Notes under the pieces: generated by a model
What the model was told of the DNA's origin: nothing
Seen by the model: only the letters and a program-made list of their open reading frames with translations
Databases searched by the model: none
Position numbers and translations under genes: made by a program
In this document: positions 8,337-16,935 of the stretch, one piece after another
Numbering within the stretch: position 1 is the stretch's first letter
How the letters are laid out: every line of letters starts with the position of its first letter
Assembly (NCBI GenBank): GCA_934101425.1
Contig: CAKOQQ010000006.1
Coordinates: 1-64,000 of the forward strand
Source of the DNA: an uncultured Bacilli bacterium
GTDB taxonomy: Bacteria; Bacillota_I; Bacilli_A; RF39; UBA660
Direction: 5' to 3'
DNA length: 64,000 bases

Positions 8337-9072
8337 CTTTCTCAATATCCTTCCATATCAAATCATAATATTCTAAAAATTCTTTACTTTTTCTATTTTC
8401 AATAGGTGTTGATTTATTAGATAAATTTATTTGATATATATTTTTAATTTTGCAAGGTCTTTTAGTTAAAACAATAACTTTATCAGCCATACTTATAGCT
8501 TCTGCAATATCATGGGTTACTATAATGGCACTTTTATTTTCACTTTTAATAATTTTATATACGTCATCAGAAACAGATAATCTAGATTGATAATCTAATG
8601 CACTAAAGGGTTCATCTAATATTAAAATATCTGGTTTAGTTGCTAATGTTCTTATAAGTGCTACTCTTTGCCTCATACCACCAGATAAATTAGATGGTTT
8701 CTTTTGCATAAAATCTTTTAATCCATACTTACATAACAAATTTTTTGTATATTCTACACTTTCTTTACTTATGGCATTTTTGATTTCTAGACCAAGTAGA
8801 GAATTATCTAAAATATTTCTCCATTCAAATAAACTATCGTCTTGTAACATGTAACCTAATTTTTTATTTTTAATATTTATTTCACCAGAAGATTTATCTT
8901 CTAAATTACATAAAATTGATAATAGAGTAGATTTTCCACATCCTGATGGCCCTACTATTGCTATAAACTCACCTTCATATAAATCAAATGATATATCATC
9001 TATCGCTTCAGTTTCTCCATTTAAATTATGATATATTTTTTTTAAATTTTTAATTTCTAAAATTTTATCCAT
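8329..9072 (-). CDS. ABC transporter ATP-binding protein, NitT/TauT type
   Basis: The 247-aa ATPase powers the adjacent permease. Visible motifs are Walker A GPSGCGKST, Q-loop MLQDDSLFEWRN, signature LSGGMRQRVA, Walker B ILILDEPFSALD and the switch histidine in VTHDIAEA. The LFEWRN stretch after the Q-loop and the length fit the SsuB/TauB/ThiZ group. AAGGTGAT precedes the ATG. The gene is the first of a possible minus-strand unit with the permease, pssA and psd. Confidence 0.92.
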   Translation of the reverse strand: MDKILEIKNLKKIYHNLNGETEAIDDISFDLYEGEFIAIVGPSGCGKSTLLSILCNLEDKSSGEINIKNKKLGYMLQDDSLFEWRNILDNSLLGLEIKNAISKESVEYTKNLLCKYGLKDFMQKKPSNLSGGMRQRVALIRTLATKPDILILDEPFSALDYQSRLSVSDDVYKIIKSENKSAIIVTHDIAEAISMADKVIVLTKRPCKIKNIYQINLSNKSTPIENRKSKEFLEYYDLIWKDIEKDE

Positions 9073-9180
9073 AAAATATCACCTTACATTTTATCGTATG
9101 AAAATATACATTTTTTGTTAAGGTTAAAACTCTATATTTTTTATATAAAAAGTGGTAAAATATGTATAGAAGGAGGAAGT

Positions 9181-10230
9181 ATGTTAGATTATTTTAATAA
9201 TTCAGAAAAACTTTTAAAGAAAGGACCAATTATTATATTTATTTTAGCTTTCATATATTTTATATATTTTGCATTTTTAGCAGATTATCAATCATATACA
9301 CAAGCTTCAATATATCTAGTTTCTTTTTCATTACTTGCATTATATTTAAAATATATAAATACTAAAAGCGGAAGAGAAAACTTTAAAATACTAAATTATA
9401 TTATTGGAATATGTATTATCATATCTGCTATATATTTTGTTGTAGCAAGTATTGAAAATATAGATTTTAGTATTGGTAAAGAATATTCATTTGTTTTATT
9501 ATTTTCGATGCTAACTACAGTAGCATTAACAATTTATTTTATCTTAACATTTTTATTTAATAAATTTGGTAGAACAATCATTAGTAATAGTTCAAGAAAC
9601 TCAATGTTTTTCTACACCGTATTAGGTTTATATACATTATCTTTATTTGGATTAACAATAATTAAATTCAATACTGCAGATAATAGTGAAATAGTATTAT
9701 TAATTTTCAATTTCTGCTTTTTATTATTTGCAGAAGCAACTTATATAAGATATATATATTTGTATAATGAACACAAATTAAATAATGTTTTAAAAGTATG
9801 TGCTAGTTGTGGATATGAGTATAAAGATGTTGATAAATGCCCAGAATGTGGAAACACGGAAATAAAGAAAAAGAATGTATCAGAAATATTTGCTAAAATT
9901 GATGCAGTAGAGCAAAAGAAAGGAAAAAAAGCATGTAGTGCATTTCAAGTTGATAATATACCAAATAATTTAATTGGTAAAAAAATAAAAACTTACGCTA
10001 GAGTGATCTTAAAAATATCTGTTGTCATATTATTCTTAGGATTTGCATCAACATTTATATATGCAGGTATAGTTGCAGATGAAGAATCAAGCTTCTTAGT
10101 ATATTTAATGGTATTAGTTGTAACAAATATAATAATAGTCTTAACATTTGTATTTTCATATTTTTCTTTCTTATTAGTATCTGGTTTTGGAGCTATAATA
10201 GAAGATATAAATGCCATAAAAAATAAATAA
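9181..10230 (+). CDS. Polytopic membrane protein with zinc-ribbon insert
   Basis: I do not recognise a named family. The 349-aa protein has about six hydrophobic segments in the first 210 residues, then a treble-clef-like zinc ribbon CASCGYEY...CPECGN, a short lysine-rich linker and two more hydrophobic segments. The four cysteines in two CxxC pairs suggest one bound zinc, on the cytoplasmic side if the positive-inside rule holds. A longer frame begins at 9115, but AGGAGG at 9171-9176 clearly marks ATG 9181. The gene stands alone between a divergent ABC operon and a convergent glycosyltransferase. Confidence 0.75.
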   Translation: MLDYFNNSEKLLKKGPIIIFILAFIYFIYFAFLADYQSYTQASIYLVSFSLLALYLKYINTKSGRENFKILNYIIGICIIISAIYFVVASIENIDFSIGKEYSFVLLFSMLTTVALTIYFILTFLFNKFGRTIISNSSRNSMFFYTVLGLYTLSLFGLTIIKFNTADNSEIVLLIFNFCFLLFAEATYIRYIYLYNEHKLNNVLKVCASCGYEYKDVDKCPECGNTEIKKKNVSEIFAKIDAVEQKKGKKACSAFQVDNIPNNLIGKKIKTYARVILKISVVILFLGFASTFIYAGIVADEESSFLVYLMVLVVTNIIIVLTFVFSYFSFLLVSGFGAIIEDINAIKNK

Positions 10231-10252
10231 AAAAGAGTTAACACTCTTTTTT
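10229..10252. terminator. Bidirectional terminator
   Basis: AAAAAGAGT-TAAC-ACTCTTTTT is a perfect stem flanked by A and T runs. It serves the membrane-protein gene on plus and the glycosyltransferase on minus, and its right arm lies at the glycosyltransferase stop. Confidence 0.85.
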
Positions 10253-11323
10253 ATTTGCAAGAATAAGTTGTTTATTTATGGCTAGTCTACTATTTTTAGG
10301 ATCTAATTTTATAGCTTTATTAATATAATATATAGACTTCTTTCTATTATTTGTATAATAATAAGCTACTGAAAGCAAATCATAAATAGTTTCATTATTA
10401 CTAAATATTTCATTAATATAAGTAAGTTTTTTTTCATTTATTTTTAGTGCTTTTAAAGCATAATTTATGACATCATTATATTTTTCATCTTTAGCACATA
10501 ATAGAGCCATTTCAATATATGGTTCCCTTAAATATGGAGCTTCTTCTATTGCTTTATTGAGCCACATATATGCTTCATTCCATCTACCTAAATTTATATA
10601 ACATCTTGAAATAAATCTCATAGATGCACATCTTTCATCTTTCCAAGTTGCTTTTTCTAGTGATAGATGTTTAATAAGTGTATCTATCGCTTCATTCCAT
10701 CTGCCATTATACATATATTCTCTACCTAGATAATGCATATTTCTGTCATCAGTAGGATCTTCCTTAACAGATAATTCTAATAATGGTAAGTAACTACTTC
10801 TAGATTTTGTATTATCTGGATAATGGTTTACTAAATTATCATCTAAAGTAACTTTGGTTTCATTAGTTGTACATGTTAATATTTCATGTACAGGGTGAGT
10901 CCATATATAATTTTTATTTTTATGAATTTTGTCTGCATAGAAACTAATTATGGGTTTATCATTACTATCTAAGCTCCAATTATATATATAACTTAATCTA
11001 GTAGTATCATCATTCCAAATGTTTTGGATTTTATCATACCATCCATTCGTCATAACTTCATCAATATCTAAAGAAATACAAATATCAGCGTCATCAGGTA
11101 TTAATTTTAAAGATTCATTTCTTGCACTATCAAATCTCCATGGATCTATCTTTTTTATTTTATAATTGATTTTAAATTTTTCTAATAAATCTACTGTATT
11201 ATCAACTGAACCAGTATCTAAGACACATATATAATCAGCATCTTTTATTGAGTTATACCATCTTTCAATAAATTTACCTTCATTTTTGCATATAGCATAT
11301 ACACAAATTTTATATTTTTTCAT
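10238..11323 (-). CDS. Family 2 glycosyltransferase with C-terminal TPR repeats
   Basis: The 361-aa protein begins with a GT-A fold: VYAICKNEGKFIERW, the nucleotide-sugar pocket VLDTGSVDNTVD, and a metal-binding DxD in SLDIDEVM near residue 105. From about residue 195 it consists of tetratricopeptide-like helices, such as RWNEAYMWLNKAIEEAPYLREP. This architecture is shared with SunS-type peptide glycosyltransferases. The gene lies directly downstream of the collagen-like gene on the same strand, so I infer it may glycosylate the threonines of that protein. It has its own AGGAGG ribosome binding site, and a terminator hairpin separates the two genes, so co-expression may be partial. Confidence 0.85.
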   Translation of the reverse strand: MKKYKICVYAICKNEGKFIERWYNSIKDADYICVLDTGSVDNTVDLLEKFKINYKIKKIDPWRFDSARNESLKLIPDDADICISLDIDEVMTNGWYDKIQNIWNDDTTRLSYIYNWSLDSNDKPIISFYADKIHKNKNYIWTHPVHEILTCTTNETKVTLDDNLVNHYPDNTKSRSSYLPLLELSVKEDPTDDRNMHYLGREYMYNGRWNEAIDTLIKHLSLEKATWKDERCASMRFISRCYINLGRWNEAYMWLNKAIEEAPYLREPYIEMALLCAKDEKYNDVINYALKALKINEKKLTYINEIFSNNETIYDLLSVAYYYTNNRKKSIYYINKAIKLDPKNSRLAINKQLILANKKEC

Positions 11324-11370
11324 AACACCTCCTATAATAAAATATGTTTTTTAATATATTTTTTTCTGTA

Positions 11371-11397
11371 AAAATAAAAATAGCAAAAGCTATTTTT
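11371..11397 (-). terminator. Terminator after the collagen-like gene
   Basis: AAAAATAGC-AAAA-GCTATTTTT is a 9-bp stem with T-rich sequence after it on the minus strand. It begins at the collagen gene stop and precedes the glycosyltransferase, so it probably attenuates read-through. Confidence 0.75.
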
Positions 11398-12187
11398 ATG
11401 CACTTGGTCCAGTAGGCCCTTGTGGTATAGTTAAGTTTAATACAAAGTTAGGTGCAGTTCCAGTTATAGATGCAGCAGCACTAGATCCTGGAGCTCCAGT
11501 TGTTACAGTACCAATTGTAATGACAGGAGTTTCTGCATCAGCACCAGCGGCACCAGTTGGTCCAGTAGGTCCAGTAGCGCCGGTAGCACCAGTAAGACCA
11601 GTTGGACCAATAGGACCGGTAGGACCAGTAGGGCCAGTGGCACCAGTATCACCAGTGGCACCAGTAAGACCAGTTGGACCAATAGGACCGGTAGGACCAG
11701 TAGGGCCAGTAGGACCAGTAGGGCCAGTGGCACCAGTAGCACCAGTAAGACCAGTAGGGCCAGTGGCACCAGTAGCACCAGTTGGACCAATAGGACCAGT
11801 AGGGCCAGTGGCACCAGTATCACCAGTAAGACCAGTTGGACCAATAGGACCAGTAGGGCCAGTGGCACCAGTAAGACCAGTTGGACCAATAGGACCAGTG
11901 GCACCAGTAAGACCAGTTGGACCAATAGGACCGGTAGGGCCAGTGGCACCAGTAGCACCGGTAGCACCAGTAGGACCAGTAGGACCAGTGGCACCAGTAA
12001 GACCAGTAGCACCAGTAGGACCAGTTGGACCAGTGGCACCAGTAGGGCCGGTAGCACCAGTAGGACCAGTAGGGCCAGTAGGGCCACCAGCAGGACCAGT
12101 AGGTCCTGTAGGACCATAGCAACAAGTTGGTTTGTATTTACTATCTAGTTCTATTTTCTTTTGTGCTCTTTTAAAAATATTATTCAT
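11396..12187 (-). CDS. Collagen-like surface protein with about 63 Gly-X-Y triplets
   Basis: The 263-aa protein has a short N-terminal part ending in PTCCYG and about 63 Gly-X-Y triplets, mainly GPT, GAT, GLT, GPI and GDT. A roughly 48-residue C-terminal domain ending in LTIPQGPTGPSA closes it. One extra glycine (GPAGGPTG) interrupts the triplet phase near the start of the array. Threonine in position Y is the pattern that is O-glycosylated in Bacillus exosporium collagen BclA. The C-terminal domain resembles those that trimerise bacterial collagens. There is no clear signal peptide. I use ATG 12187 because of GGAG just before it. The DNA is far more GC-rich than its surroundings, as the codons require, and the open frames on other strands here are shadows. 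Confidence 0.92.
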   Translation of the reverse strand: MNNIFKRAQKKIELDSKYKPTCCYGPTGPTGPAGGPTGPTGPTGATGPTGATGPTGPTGATGLTGATGPTGPTGATGATGATGPTGPIGPTGLTGATGPIGPTGLTGATGPTGPIGPTGLTGDTGATGPTGPIGPTGATGATGPTGLTGATGATGPTGPTGPTGPTGPIGPTGLTGATGDTGATGPTGPTGPIGPTGLTGATGATGPTGPTGAAGADAETPVITIGTVTTGAPGSSAAASITGTAPNFVLNLTIPQGPTGPSA

Positions 12188-12312
12188 AATATCTCCTTTC
12201 AAAAATATTCTATGAAGAAATAATATAAAATTATTTACTAATAACTATAAATAAAAAAATAGCTAGATAAATTTAAATTATTAAGATATAATTATCATTA
12301 GGAGATGATTTT

Positions 12313-13569
12313 ATGAAAGTGCCATTTAAGTGTGCTGATATATTGCTACCTAAAAATGCAGATATGTCAAAATGGAGTGTAGTTGCTTGTGATCAATATA
12401 CAAGTGAACCAGAATATTGGAATGAAGTTAAAGAAATAGTTGGAGATAGTCCTTCAACATTAAATTTAACATTACCAGAAATTTATTTAGAAGATGCTAA
12501 TGTAGCTGATAGAATTAATTCTATCAATAAAAATATGGAAACATTATTAAATGAAGATTTCTTTACTGAATATAAAAATAGTATGATATATTTAGAAAGA
12601 ACTCAAAATGATGGTAAAGTAAGAGAAGGTGTTATAGGAGTTGTTGATTTGGAAGATTATTCTTATGAAAAGGGTAGTCAAACATTAATTAGAGCAACTG
12701 AAAAAACTGTTATAGAAAGAATACCACCTAGAGTAAAAATAAGAGAAAATGCTAGTTTAGAACTTCCACATATTATGATTCTTATTGACGATGAAAAGAA
12801 AGAAATAATTGAAAATTTAAAAAATGAAGTTACTTCTGAAAATAAAGTTTATGACTTTGATTTAATGAAAAAAGGTGGACATATAAAAGGTTATGTCTTA
12901 AGTGCTGATAGTGCTAAAGGTGTTATTTCTAAATTAGAAAAATTAGCTGATAAAGACAATTTTGAAACAAAATATGGAGTTAAAGACAAAGGTGTTTTAT
13001 TATTTGCAATGGGTGATGGTAATCATTCTCTTGCAACTGCTAAAGCTTGTTATGAACATATAAAAGAAGAATTAAAAGAAGAAGCTTTAAATCACCCTAG
13101 TCGTTATGCGTTAGTTGAATTAGTAAACCTACATAGTGAAGCTTTAGAATTTGAAGCAATAAATAGAGTTATTTTTGATGTTGATGTAGATAACTTAATT
13201 GAAGAATTAAATAAATATTATAAAATTAACAAAGATGGTAATGGACAAGAAATAGAATTTGTTACTTCAAATATTGATGAAAAATGGTATATTGAAGATC
13301 CTAAATCTAATATAGCTGTAGGAAGTATACAATTATTTTTAGATAATTATTTAAAAACACATAAAGGTAAAATTGATTACATACATGGAGATGATACAAC
13401 AAAGAATTTAGCACAAAAAAATAATAGTGTAGGAATAATATTTAAACCGATGAAAAAAGAAGAATTATTTAAAACTGTAATATTAGATGGAGCTTTACCA
13501 AGAAAAACTTTCTCTATGGGCCATAGCTATGATAAAAGATATTATTTAGAATCAAGAAAGATAAAATAA
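12313..13569 (+). CDS. DUF1015 family protein
   Basis: The 418-aa cytosolic protein matches the DUF1015 family found across anaerobic Bacillota and Bacteroidetes. The start VPFKCADILLPKNADMSKWSVVACDQYTSEPEYW is recognisable, as are ERIPPRVKIRENASLELPH and the central FAMGDGNHSLATAKACYE. The GDGNHSLA block with its histidine is the best-conserved part and presumably lies in an active or binding site. The family has no firmly assigned function that I can state. GGAGATGATTTT precedes ATG 12313, and the gene is divergent from the collagen-like gene. Confidence 0.88.
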   Translation: MKVPFKCADILLPKNADMSKWSVVACDQYTSEPEYWNEVKEIVGDSPSTLNLTLPEIYLEDANVADRINSINKNMETLLNEDFFTEYKNSMIYLERTQNDGKVREGVIGVVDLEDYSYEKGSQTLIRATEKTVIERIPPRVKIRENASLELPHIMILIDDEKKEIIENLKNEVTSENKVYDFDLMKKGGHIKGYVLSADSAKGVISKLEKLADKDNFETKYGVKDKGVLLFAMGDGNHSLATAKACYEHIKEELKEEALNHPSRYALVELVNLHSEALEFEAINRVIFDVDVDNLIEELNKYYKINKDGNGQEIEFVTSNIDEKWYIEDPKSNIAVGSIQLFLDNYLKTHKGKIDYIHGDDTTKNLAQKNNSVGIIFKPMKKEELFKTVILDGALPRKTFSMGHSYDKRYYLESRKIK

Positions 13570-13595
13570 AAAGAACTTTTTAAAGTTCTTTTTTT
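13567..13595. terminator. Bidirectional terminator
   Basis: AAAAAGAACTTT-TT-AAAGTTCTTTTT is a strong stem with T on both outward sides. It separates the convergent DUF1015 and DUF2207 genes. Confidence 0.85.
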
Positions 13596-15750
13596 AAAAT
13601 CTACCACCACTGGTTCCACCACCAAATGATCCTCCACCACCGGAAAATCCACTGAAACTAGAACCAGATGAGCTTGATCCTCCACTATATGAACTACTAT
13701 AAGTAGCAGAAGAAATAGAATCTAATGCACTTATATTAAATGATGTTACTAATAAGTCATCATCTATATTCATATTTTCTAGTCTTAACTTCATTTCTTT
13801 TTCTACTTTCTTAGCAATTCCAAAGAATGTTGCATAAACTAAGTATTTATCCCATAAGTGAACTTCTGGAAGTGATTTATCATCAAATTTTCCAAAGTCA
13901 TTTAAGAATCTTTTAATTGCTTTATATTTGAAGAATTGGTCTTCACCATATGCAGTTCTTTCATTCATGTCATGTATAACTATCATAGACATTATTGGTA
14001 GATAAGGCATAAAGAAGTAAAATATCCAAGTATAAAATATGAAGTGATGAGTACATAATGTATATAATAATCCAATAATAGAGATAATCATAAGCATAGT
14101 TAATGAAAAATATGCACAACTAACTTTTTTATCACATTTTGTTTCAAAATAATTTTTATTTTTTGCTTCTTTTATAGCATCTTTTCTATATTTTCTAATT
14201 TTACTATATCTTTTTGACTCATTTTTAGCTAAATCTTTAGAAGTAACTTCTTTTTTATCTAAAAATAAATACTTAACTAAATTACTTTCATTTGTAGGTA
14301 AACTTTCAGGATCAACTAAAAGTTTCAATTTGAATTCATCTTTATCCATTTTTTCATATTGAATCTTTTTCGCTCTTATTAGTTCTAGTATAGCTGCTTT
14401 AAAAGTATTACTCCTAAGTCCTTTATAAAAAAGATATGAAACATCTTCTATCTTATCATCTAAGATATCTCTAAAATATTTGTTATTAAATTTATTTGCA
14501 TATTTCTTTTTAGTATATTTTTTATTACTAAATATAATTAACATATCAAATAATGCAATTAATACAAGAACTATCATTTCATATTTCATTTGTTTTTTTT
14601 CATCTTTGATAAGTTTTTCTTTTACTATATTTAGTCTTAAACTTAATTCTCTTTTTAGACTTTGATTTGTTAAAATATTAATTTTAGAAACTGCTGTTGA
14701 ATAGAAATAATAAGTACCATATTCTAAAGCATTATCAACACTATTTATAGCATCATTTTCTTCTCGTTCAGTAATTTTTAATTCTATATCAGAAGCTATT
14801 TTAAGTAATTCTTCTTTTTTATCTACTTCAGTATCAGTTATTTTATATATTAACTTTATTGCATTATCATAATATGTTCTATCAAGTGATTTAAGTGCTA
14901 TATCTAAATAATTTTTAGCATCTATATAGTATCTATAATTATTTTGTAATTCAATATATGTATTTTGTTCATCTTCATCTTCTTCATATAATACAATTTT
15001 ATCTAAAGCATCTATATTGCTTTTTTTATACACATTAATTTTATCAAAAACAGTTCTTACATCAAATGCAGTATACTTTTTTAAACCTTTTACTAGATAT
15101 TCTATTTTTGTATTACTATTAGTATTAATTTTAGTATCTGCTCCATGAGCCCAACCTTTAATTAAATTTTTATTAAAAGGTATATTAATATTACATTTCA
15201 AGGTTTCGATTGATTCCCTAAATCCATCGGTAAAAATATTTAACCCAAGTTCAGATACATCGTTATGTTCAATAACTAAATCTTTTATTTTAAACTTTAT
15301 ATAAAAAGCTTTTTTCTTTTTTGATGGATTGAATATTTTTAAACTCATTCCATTACGATCTTGGCTATATAAGTATACACCATATTTTCCTGTGCTTGCC
15401 GCATCTACTTCTTTAAAAGTGTCTCCACTAACGTTTATAAAGTCAAAATTATCATTTTTATTAACTCCCATAATAGAAATAAGTTCTATTCCAGTTCCAT
15501 TATTTAATTCACTACCACCTAATGAATTTAGATTGGAATTAAAATAAAAAGTGTTATTATTTTTAAAATCAATTTTTAAATCATAACCATTATAACTACC
15601 ATTTAAATCAAAATAATATTCTATTATTGCATCTCCATTATTTTGAACATCAATATTTACATAAAAATTCTTTACATCAAATTCTTCTGCATTTACAAAT
15701 AGGGGTATAGAGAGTATAAATAACATAATTGATAAAAATATCTTTTTCAT
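13594..15750 (-). CDS. DUF2207 family membrane protein
   Basis: The 718-aa protein starts with a signal peptide (KKIFLSIMLFILSIPLFVNA). An extracytoplasmic beta-rich domain of about 250 residues follows, beginning FDVKNFYVNIDVQNNGDAIIEYYF as in DUF2207. After a helical region come a membrane segment, a cytoplasmic region with two further hydrophobic segments, and a low-complexity glycine/serine tail (GGGGSFGGGTSGGRF). That tail is typical of this family. The function is unknown. A frame from 15795 is longer, but the site AGGTGATTTT marks ATG 15750. Confidence 0.85.
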   Translation of the reverse strand: MKKIFLSIMLFILSIPLFVNAEEFDVKNFYVNIDVQNNGDAIIEYYFDLNGSYNGYDLKIDFKNNNTFYFNSNLNSLGGSELNNGTGIELISIMGVNKNDNFDFINVSGDTFKEVDAASTGKYGVYLYSQDRNGMSLKIFNPSKKKKAFYIKFKIKDLVIEHNDVSELGLNIFTDGFRESIETLKCNINIPFNKNLIKGWAHGADTKINTNSNTKIEYLVKGLKKYTAFDVRTVFDKINVYKKSNIDALDKIVLYEEDEDEQNTYIELQNNYRYYIDAKNYLDIALKSLDRTYYDNAIKLIYKITDTEVDKKEELLKIASDIELKITEREENDAINSVDNALEYGTYYFYSTAVSKINILTNQSLKRELSLRLNIVKEKLIKDEKKQMKYEMIVLVLIALFDMLIIFSNKKYTKKKYANKFNNKYFRDILDDKIEDVSYLFYKGLRSNTFKAAILELIRAKKIQYEKMDKDEFKLKLLVDPESLPTNESNLVKYLFLDKKEVTSKDLAKNESKRYSKIRKYRKDAIKEAKNKNYFETKCDKKVSCAYFSLTMLMIISIIGLLYTLCTHHFIFYTWIFYFFMPYLPIMSMIVIHDMNERTAYGEDQFFKYKAIKRFLNDFGKFDDKSLPEVHLWDKYLVYATFFGIAKKVEKEMKLRLENMNIDDDLLVTSFNISALDSISSATYSSSYSGGSSSSGSSFSGFSGGGGSFGGGTSGGRF

Positions 15751-15782
15751 AAAATCACCTATTTTAATTATACTATAAAAAC

Positions 15783-15819
15783 AAAAAAAGTTCATATTTT
15801 TATAATAAAAAATGAACTT
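15783..15819 (-). terminator. Terminator of the solute-binding protein gene
   Basis: AAGTTCAT and ATGAACTT form a stem around an AT-rich loop, followed on the minus strand by seven T. It lies 12 bases after the stop at 15831. Confidence 0.7.
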
Positions 15820-15830
15820 ATACTATAAAT

Positions 15831-16802
15831 TTATTTTACTAAAATTTTGTAGTCAACTTTGCTTTTTAATTCACCAGCACTAATCATTATTTCTTGAATA
15901 TGATTAAAATCTTTTTCACTAATTGAAGTGCTATTAAACCAAGAATCTATATCCTTATGTCTTTGTACTAATTTTTCTAAATCATCTATCGATGTATTAG
16001 GAAAATAGTCTTCTAATAATTTAGCAATTTCTCTTGAGTCATTATTATGGACATAATAAAGTCCCTTTTGTATAGCCCTAGTAAAACCTTCTATAACATC
16101 AGGATTTTCTAGAATATAACTTTTTCTGGCATTATATGCAGTGTATGGAACAACTCCACCTAATTCTCCTATAGAAGCTACTACATAGCCATATCCATTT
16201 TTTTCTATTTCTAACGCATTTGGTTCAAATAATGATACAAAGTCACCTTCACCACCAATAAAAGCTCCACTCATAGCAGCAAAAGCAATACTAGTATCTA
16301 TTTTAACATCACTTTTAGGATCAATGCCATTTTGTTTTAATGCCCATTCTAAAGTCATTTCTGGCATTCCACCTTTTCTTCCTCCAATTATTTTTTTACC
16401 TTTCAAATCTCCTAATGTAAAGTTATCATATTTTTCTCTTGAAACTAAAAAACTACCATCTCTTTTTGTAAGTGCAGCAAAATTAATTAAATAATCTTTT
16501 TCGCCTTCATTATATACATATATAGTTGCTTCACTACCACAAAATCCGATATTTACATCACCAGATAGTACAGCAGATGTAACTTTATCAGCTCCTGAAG
16601 TTAAAATAATTTCTACATCTAATCCTTCTTCTTCAAAGTAACCTAATTTATGAGCTACATATTGAGGTGCATAAAATATTGAATGTGCAACTTCAGCTAC
16701 TTTAACTTTCTTTAAGTCTGATTCTTCTTTCTTATTAAAAATAAAAAATCCAGCAACTATAAATAAAAATAATATAATAATTAAAATTAAATATTTTCTC
16801 AT
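15831..16802 (-). CDS. NMT1/THI5-like ABC transporter solute-binding protein
   Basis: The 323-aa protein has an N-terminal membrane anchor (ILIIILFLFIVAGFFIF) followed by a type II periplasmic-binding fold. The fold shows KVAEVAHSIFYAPQYVAHKLGYFEEEGLDVEI, VLSGDVNIGFCGSEATI and DLKGKKIIGGRKGGMPEMT, which match the NitT/TauT and pyrimidine-precursor binding proteins. No lipobox cysteine follows the hydrophobic stretch, so it seems to be held by an uncleaved helix and not by a lipid. No permease or ATPase lies beside it. The pair at 7563-9072 is of the matching family. A longer frame from 16943 is rejected because GGAG precedes ATG 16802. Confidence 0.87.
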   Translation of the reverse strand: MRKYLILIIILFLFIVAGFFIFNKKEESDLKKVKVAEVAHSIFYAPQYVAHKLGYFEEEGLDVEIILTSGADKVTSAVLSGDVNIGFCGSEATIYVYNEGEKDYLINFAALTKRDGSFLVSREKYDNFTLGDLKGKKIIGGRKGGMPEMTLEWALKQNGIDPKSDVKIDTSIAFAAMSGAFIGGEGDFVSLFEPNALEIEKNGYGYVVASIGELGGVVPYTAYNARKSYILENPDVIEGFTRAIQKGLYYVHNNDSREIAKLLEDYFPNTSIDDLEKLVQRHKDIDSWFNSTSISEKDFNHIQEIMISAGELKSKVDYKILVK

Positions 16803-16935
16803 TATTTCTCCTTTCTTCATATTATATTCAAAAATATTAATAGTGTACTTTACTGTTAATTTTACATAGTAGTGTGAATAATTATTGTTCTTTAAAAATT
16901 TAAGTAGTATGATAATCTTGTAGTAAGGTGTAAGT

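Noticed and set aside
11503..12125. Long open frames in other phases and on the plus strand of the collagen gene
   Set aside because: The 9-base periodic repeat keeps all phases open. Their Val-Pro, Leu-Val and Trp-Tyr repeats have no ribosome binding site, and only the Gly-X-Y frame has a start signal and non-repeat ends.
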